Source: Candidatus Acidiferrum typicum
GTDB taxonomy: Bacteria; Acidobacteriota; Terriglobia; Acidiferrales; UBA7541
Direction of reading: 5' to 3'
DNA length: 18,156 nucleotides
NCBI GenBank assembly: GCA_002478115.1
Contig: DLMH01000131.1
Coordinates: 1-18,156, forward strand
Under the pieces are notes generated by a model. That model had not been told where the DNA came from. It did no database searches and saw only the letters and a program-made list of their open reading frames with translations. The position numbers were made by a program, and so were the translations under genes. Below are positions 14,567 to 18,156 of the stretch, piece by piece. The first letter of the stretch is position 1. Each line of letters begins with the position of its first letter.

Positions 14567-15865
14567 TTACACGCTCCCTCCGGGTTTCATTCCAGGACGA
14601 CCACCCAGGTAAGGAATCGCCCGCCCCACAATCGTCTCGCCATATCGCACCCAACGTGGCGTCGGGCGCGGCGTCAGCGCCAGCATGTTGGATAAATGAC
14701 ATAAGGACGGATGCAAATCCGCGACCAGCTTGACGAGCGCTGTAAGCGGCACAGCCAGCAGCAAGCCCATCACGCCCCACAACCAGCCCCAGAAGAGAAT
14801 CCCAACCGTTGCCGCCACCGGCCCGATACTCACGCGAGTAGCAATAAATTTTGGGATAAGAAGATTGGCGGACACGACATGCAGGAGAAGGATGGTCAGA
14901 GTGATCACGATAAATGGTCCTGGTGTGTTGAACTGAAGAAGGGCCGCAGCAAGAGGAAGCGCAAGCGAAAAGATCAGTCCGAGGAACGGCACCAGATTCA
15001 AGAGCCCGCTGGCGATTCCGAGGGGTATGGCGCCTTTCATGCCAATACCCCACAACATCAGCGTGGTCGCCACGGCCATCACGGAGCCAACGATAAGGTT
15101 GCCGGCAACAAAGCCGCGAATCATCTGGCTCAGGCTCGTGACGAATCGAGCCGTGTCTATCCTCGAACTGAAGAGGGCGTTCATCCGGGTGGCCATTTGT
15201 TCCTTGCTGCACAGCATGAAAAACGTTAGAAACGGAACCACGCCGGCAATAATCAGCACTCCCCACACAGATCCCGCTCCGCGCACCAGATAAGCAGGCC
15301 AACTTGGCGGCTCCTGCAAGCGAACCTCGGGGACTTTCTTGATGGGCTGCACGTCGTTCGTAAGGCTCCCGGCACTTTGCTGAACTTTTTCAATCTTCCG
15401 GCTAATTGGCTCAATGGCTTGCTGAATCTTCGCGGTATACACAGGAAGTTCTTCTGCAAAGGTGACCGCTCTTCCGTAGAGCGCGTGACCCAGCAGACTG
15501 ATTAACCCCATGCCTGCGAGCACAACGACCGCCGCAGCCACACCGCGCGGCAGATGCAGTTTCTCCAGTTTGACTACGACAGGGTCGAACAGGATCGCGA
15601 GAAACGCCGCCAGGATAACCGTGATGCAAATCGAGCTGGCGTAGTAGCCGAACACCGTCAGCAAGCCCGCCACCAATATGAAGAGCAGAGTCGAGATTCT
15701 GCGAAGCAGCATATCGGATGGTGCGGTCGAAGACGGCAGCGCCATTTCTACCAAGCCCACCTGACTTTGGTCGGCAGCCGCACTCTTATTCGTAACCTGA
15801 TCGGACATACGTTTTCCGCGCGTAGATGCGTCGTTGGCTGGAGATCGAAAATACTGACCGGTCAT
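14567..15865 (-). CDS. AI-2E family transporter (PF01594-type permease)
   Basis: 432 aa on the minus strand. ATG 15865 has GGGGAG 6 nt upstream, so I prefer it to the inner ATG 15808. About eight transmembrane segments follow a 50-residue polar N-terminus: LLFILVAGLLTVFGYYA, ITVILAAFLAILFDPVV and VAAAVVVLAGMGLISLL, then a long soluble segment (about 135-190), and the rest after residue 198. Family signatures are present: NLVPFLGLI and NLLIPKFIATRVSIGPV. They lead into LFWGWLWGVMGLLLAVPLT. Members export or exchange small molecules or ions; AI-2 export is shown for few, so the substrate is unknown. It is the last gene of the minus-strand group, 110 bp after the BON lipoprotein gene, and runs convergently with the histidine kinase. 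Confidence 0.93.
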   Translation of the reverse strand: MTGQYFRSPANDASTRGKRMSDQVTNKSAAADQSQVGLVEMALPSSTAPSDMLLRRISTLLFILVAGLLTVFGYYASSICITVILAAFLAILFDPVVVKLEKLHLPRGVAAAVVVLAGMGLISLLGHALYGRAVTFAEELPVYTAKIQQAIEPISRKIEKVQQSAGSLTNDVQPIKKVPEVRLQEPPSWPAYLVRGAGSVWGVLIIAGVVPFLTFFMLCSKEQMATRMNALFSSRIDTARFVTSLSQMIRGFVAGNLIVGSVMAVATTLMLWGIGMKGAIPLGIASGLLNLVPFLGLIFSLALPLAAALLQFNTPGPFIVITLTILLLHVVSANLLIPKFIATRVSIGPVAATVGILFWGWLWGVMGLLLAVPLTALVKLVADLHPSLCHLSNMLALTPRPTPRWVRYGETIVGRAIPYLGGRPGMKPGGSV

Positions 15866-15975
15866 TTTTGACTCCCCGGCCGATTGATGAACGCAGGTCC
15901 GACAGCCTCAATATGCAGTGCTCCCGCCAGATTCTTAAATGCACAGCCCTGTAGTGGCAGCGAGACTCGCATCCT

Positions 15976-16524
15976 TTACTGTGATGAAGTAGCCTTTTGA
16001 TTTTTAACCTGCAGATCATTCACGACCTGCTTCACGTTCGGCACTCCAGTTGCCACCTTCTCCGCACGGTCGCGCTTGGACTGCGAGTTCACTTCTCCGG
16101 TCAGCGTGACCACGCCGTTCTTCACTTCGTATTTCACGCTGTCGTGCATCCTGTTCCGGATCAGCGCAGCATCCAGATTCTTCTCGATGCCGGCATCCAG
16201 ATCGGAGTTCACGGCCTTGGCTTCTTTTTCTGCGCCCACAGGAATCACGGCAATCTGATCCGCGACAACCTGGGCGCCCGCGATGGACTTTGCAATGGAT
16301 TCTGCTTGGGACTTGTCGTTCTCACTGGCGACTTGTCCACCGAGGGTCACGATGCCCTTGTCGCGATCCTGACTGACGGAAACGTCTTTGAAGCCTGCTT
16401 GATCGAGCGATTTCCGAAGACTGTCAGAAACATCAGGTGATTTCCTAGGCGTCCCGGAGCATCCGGCCAGGGTCCCGACAGCGAGCAGCGTCAGCATGGT
16501 TACTGACAATCTGAGCATTTTCAT
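15976..16524 (-). CDS. lipoprotein with two BON domains (OsmY-like)
   Basis: 182 aa with AAGGAGA 7 nt before ATG 16524. The signal MKMLRLSVTMLTLLAVGTLA is followed by GC, lipobox LAGC, with the lipidated Cys at 22. BON domain 1 (about 32-95) has DKGIVTLGGQVASENDKSQA and BON domain 2 (about 110-173) has KNGVVTLTGEVNSQSKRDRA. Each carries the conserved Gly and VTLxGxV strand. BON domains are thought to bind membranes or periplasmic ligands and are often osmotic-shock induced, as in OsmY. Ser23 at the +2 position would favour outer-membrane sorting by the usual rule. The Shine-Dalgarno sequence overlaps the stop of the upstream metallothionein-like gene, which suggests translational coupling. 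Confidence 0.92.
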   Translation of the reverse strand: MKMLRLSVTMLTLLAVGTLAGCSGTPRKSPDVSDSLRKSLDQAGFKDVSVSQDRDKGIVTLGGQVASENDKSQAESIAKSIAGAQVVADQIAVIPVGAEKEAKAVNSDLDAGIEKNLDAALIRNRMHDSVKYEVKNGVVTLTGEVNSQSKRDRAEKVATGVPNVKQVVNDLQVKNQKATSSQ

Positions 16525-16537
16525 GTGTCTTTCTCCT

Positions 16538-16735
16538 TTACTGAATTCGAGATGGAATCTCTAACGGTGATGAAGCGATGGATTGCGTGTTGCCTTTGCA
16601 TCCGGTGTATCCGCACGAACAATCGATGCCCCGCGTCCTTTCCATCGCCGCGCACTCGACGCTGTGGTACTTGCCCGACGACGTCGCCCACGAACAAACT
16701 GGGTGGGCACACTTCCTCGCTTTCGCAGGGACCAT
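16538..16735 (-). CDS. metallothionein-like small Cys protein, degenerate
   Basis: 65 aa from ATG 16735; no clean Shine-Dalgarno sequence, only AGAAGAGA close to the start. The core resembles bacterial metallothionein-like proteins, in which CxxxxCxC, GKxYCSxxC and CxCGHxGC supply metal ligands. Here it reads KCAHPVCSWATSSGKYHSVE, then C, and later DCSCGYTGC. Two usual ligands are changed: the Cys after CS is Trp16, and the Cys of KYCS is His24. The His of CGHxGC is Tyr43. Six Cys and two His remain, enough for a zinc or copper site. The stop TAA is fused to the Shine-Dalgarno sequence of the BON lipoprotein gene, 13 nt from its start, so the two are one operon. Role inferred: metal buffering in a stress operon, or a decaying copy. 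Confidence 0.68.
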   Translation of the reverse strand: MVPAKARKCAHPVCSWATSSGKYHSVECAAMERTRGIDCSCGYTGCKGNTQSIASSPLEIPSRIQ

Positions 16736-17371
16736 TTCTCTTCTGTCCACTTCGGATCAGGAGCGGATGATCCCAGCCCAGATGTTAGTCACCAGAAAGA
16801 AGCGTTTCTGTACAGAAAGGAACACAATGTGATATTGGTCGCGTCGTTGCAGCCGTAGATAGCACTCCGTTGGGTTCCCCCCTCTTGGGGTGGCACCTCA
16901 GAGTTGGGACCAGCGCTATTGATCTCTGGGATTGCTGTTGGTCACCCATGTCAGCGCCAGGTAGATTGCGACGCTTCCTATTTTCCATCGTATAAACAGG
17001 TACGTTATTGGCGGGGGGTGAGAAAAGCAGGCGAAGCGAGAAGGCGCATTCTGATCGTAATCAAACGCCAAAAGATCATGGGTTTCAAGTCATTGGTTAC
17101 GAGCCACATCCGGCAGATCTGTACCACGTAAAAGCTCATTCGCCTCAAGCCGCATTTCCTCCGCACAATAATGGCGGAACGGTCCACCCAACGCGGCAGA
17201 TTCCAGTGCAGACAGATCTTTTCAGGGATTTGCAAGAAGTGCGCCATATGGGACAGCTTCAGGAATCCGCATGTGGCACTTTAAGTGCGTGATGTAGCCG
17301 TTCAATCCGCGCAACCCGCAGAAGTGCAGCAACATCGGGCAAGCGAAGGATGATCTGGCAAGGTAATAATA
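16736..17371. other. long intergenic region between divergent transcription units
   Basis: About 635 bp between the start of the minus-strand metallothionein/BON/AI-2E group and the YXWGXW gene. Small open frames on both strands overlap one another and lack ribosome binding sites and recognisable content. A short CCCC-TCTT-GGGG hairpin sits near 16886 and a 13-bp dyad at 17276-17288. Promoters for both divergent units must be here; I could not identify them with confidence. Confidence 0.4.
17276..17288. promoter_or_regulatory. 13-bp perfect dyad upstream of the YXWGXW gene
   Basis: GCACTT-T-AAGTGC, 83 bp before ATG 17372. Symmetry and position fit an operator; nothing else supports it. Confidence 0.35.
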
Positions 17372-18156
17372 ATGATGCGTATTCACAGCCCCGTTCGTTA
17401 TCTGCTTTTCCTTTTTGTGATCCTGGCCATACCGGCCACTTTGTTCGCGCAGTTCGGCGTCTCTATCTCGGTTGCTCCACCAGAATTGGTGGTGTACTCG
17501 CAACCTATTTGTCCTCAGGAAGGTTATCTGTGGACGCCCGGTTACTGGGCTTACGGCCCGGACGGCTATTTCTGGGTGCCCGGCACATGGGTCGAGCCAC
17601 CTGCCATTGGCTTGCTATGGACTCCAGGTTACTGGGGTTGGGGTGGCGATGCCTATGCTTGGAACGACGGCTACTGGGGCCCCACCGTCGGCTTTTATGG
17701 CGGCGTTAACTATGGCTATGGTTACGGTGGTTCCGGCTACGAAGGCGGATACTGGAGAAACAACCAGTTCAGCTACAACAGGTCCGTGAATAACGTAGAT
17801 GAGCGGAACTTTCACAACACTTACGATAAGCCCGTACGCAACGAAAGGGCGGGAAACAACGTCAGCTACAACGGCGGAACCGGAGGAACAACCGCTCGAG
17901 CGAGCGCGGCAGAAGAGACCGCGGCTCATGAGCGTCATATTCCGGCAACGGCCGCACAAACAGGACATCAAAAGGCCGCCGGCGGGAACCACGAACTGTT
18001 GGCATCCGTGAATCATGGCAAGCCGCCAATCGCTGCAACCTCCAAACCGGGAGAGTTTACCGGCAAGGGTGTTGTGGCAACCAAGGGTGGTGTGGCTGGG
18101 AACAAAGCAGCCGCGAACAAGGCAGCCGCAACGCGCACGAGCGAGAACAAGGCGGC
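17372..18156 (+). CDS. secreted YXWGXW-repeat protein (3' end outside the window)
   Basis: Open from ATG 17372 (or the adjacent ATG 17375) to the window edge, at least 261 residues, with AAGG upstream. The signal peptide RYLLFLFVILAIPATLFA precedes QFG. Repeats of the WxPGxW type follow: YLWTPGYWAYGPDGYFWVPG, then TWVEPP, LLWTPGYWGWGGDAYAW and NDGYWGP. After them come a Gly/Tyr-rich stretch (GGVNYGYGYGGSGYEGGYW) and an Asn-rich segment. A conserved tail follows: VSYNGGTGGTTAR, HIPATAAQTGHQ, LLASVNHGKPPIAATSKPG. The visible end turns into Ala/Lys/Asn repeats (NKAAANKAAA). Such BcpO-related proteins are common in Acidobacteria and Proteobacteria; their role is unknown, probably in the envelope. 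Confidence 0.87.
   Translation, partial: MMRIHSPVRYLLFLFVILAIPATLFAQFGVSISVAPPELVVYSQPICPQEGYLWTPGYWAYGPDGYFWVPGTWVEPPAIGLLWTPGYWGWGGDAYAWNDGYWGPTVGFYGGVNYGYGYGGSGYEGGYWRNNQFSYNRSVNNVDERNFHNTYDKPVRNERAGNNVSYNGGTGGTTARASAAEETAAHERHIPATAAQTGHQKAAGGNHELLASVNHGKPPIAATSKPGEFTGKGVVATKGGVAGNKAAANKAAATRTSENKA

Noticed and set aside
16578..16858. Plus-strand small open frames upstream of the YXWGXW gene
   Set aside because: They are antisense to or overlap the metallothionein-like gene, lack ribosome binding sites and show no family pattern.

Overview
The window looks like a piece of an Acidobacteria (Terriglobia-type) chromosome. This is inferred from family content, not from a marker gene. The families are an Ig-repeat lipoprotein, the WD40/TolB-like propeller half of the usual acidobacterial Ser/Thr kinase, two PilZ proteins, a BON lipoprotein, a YXWGXW-repeat protein and several small stress-type ORFs. 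No rRNA, tRNA or CRISPR array was seen.

Layout, left to right. (1) 1-1936: the tail of an unknown gene, then a two-domain SagB/ThcOx-type flavin dehydrogenase with a 95-aa unknown protein 6 nt behind it. (2) 2063-3010: a tyrosine recombinase with a complete catalytic set. (3) 3302-6639: a large secreted Ig-like repeat protein ending in an L-type-lectin-like domain, followed closely by a small outer-membrane beta-barrel protein. (4) 7134-8907: two broken genes back to back. One is the propeller half of a Ser/Thr kinase on the minus strand, the other the C-terminal third of an RNB/S1 exoribonuclease on the plus strand. Both lack their 5' parts and meet within about 25 bp near 8465-8490, a clear rearrangement scar (or a chimeric join). 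(5) 9074-11943: a patch of small genes: a conserved acidobacterial-type small protein, a 63-aa basic protein, a 50-aa DUF3309-like membrane protein, two PilZ proteins on the minus strand and an 84-aa unknown. (6) 12209-14425: a membrane-bound hybrid histidine kinase with a C-terminal receiver. (7) 14567-16735, minus strand: a likely operon of a metallothionein-like Cys protein, a two-BON-domain lipoprotein and an AI-2E family permease. The first stop codon abuts the second gene's Shine-Dalgarno. (8) 17372-end: a secreted YXWGXW-repeat protein, cut by the window edge.

Functionally the window is dominated by envelope and stress proteins (lectin-like adhesin, beta-barrel, BON, AI-2E permease, YXWGXW, DUF3309) and signalling (PilZ, hybrid kinase). 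It also carries signs of mobility and decay: a recombinase, two pseudogenes, and a lipoprotein N-terminus with conflicting reading frames. The least ordinary items are the shared breakpoint of the two truncated genes, the degenerate metallothionein-like gene coupled to a BON lipoprotein, the perfect 12-bp hairpin at 9469-9496, and several near-perfect dyads in intergenic DNA. I did not find convincing evidence for a wholly new defence or biosynthetic system.
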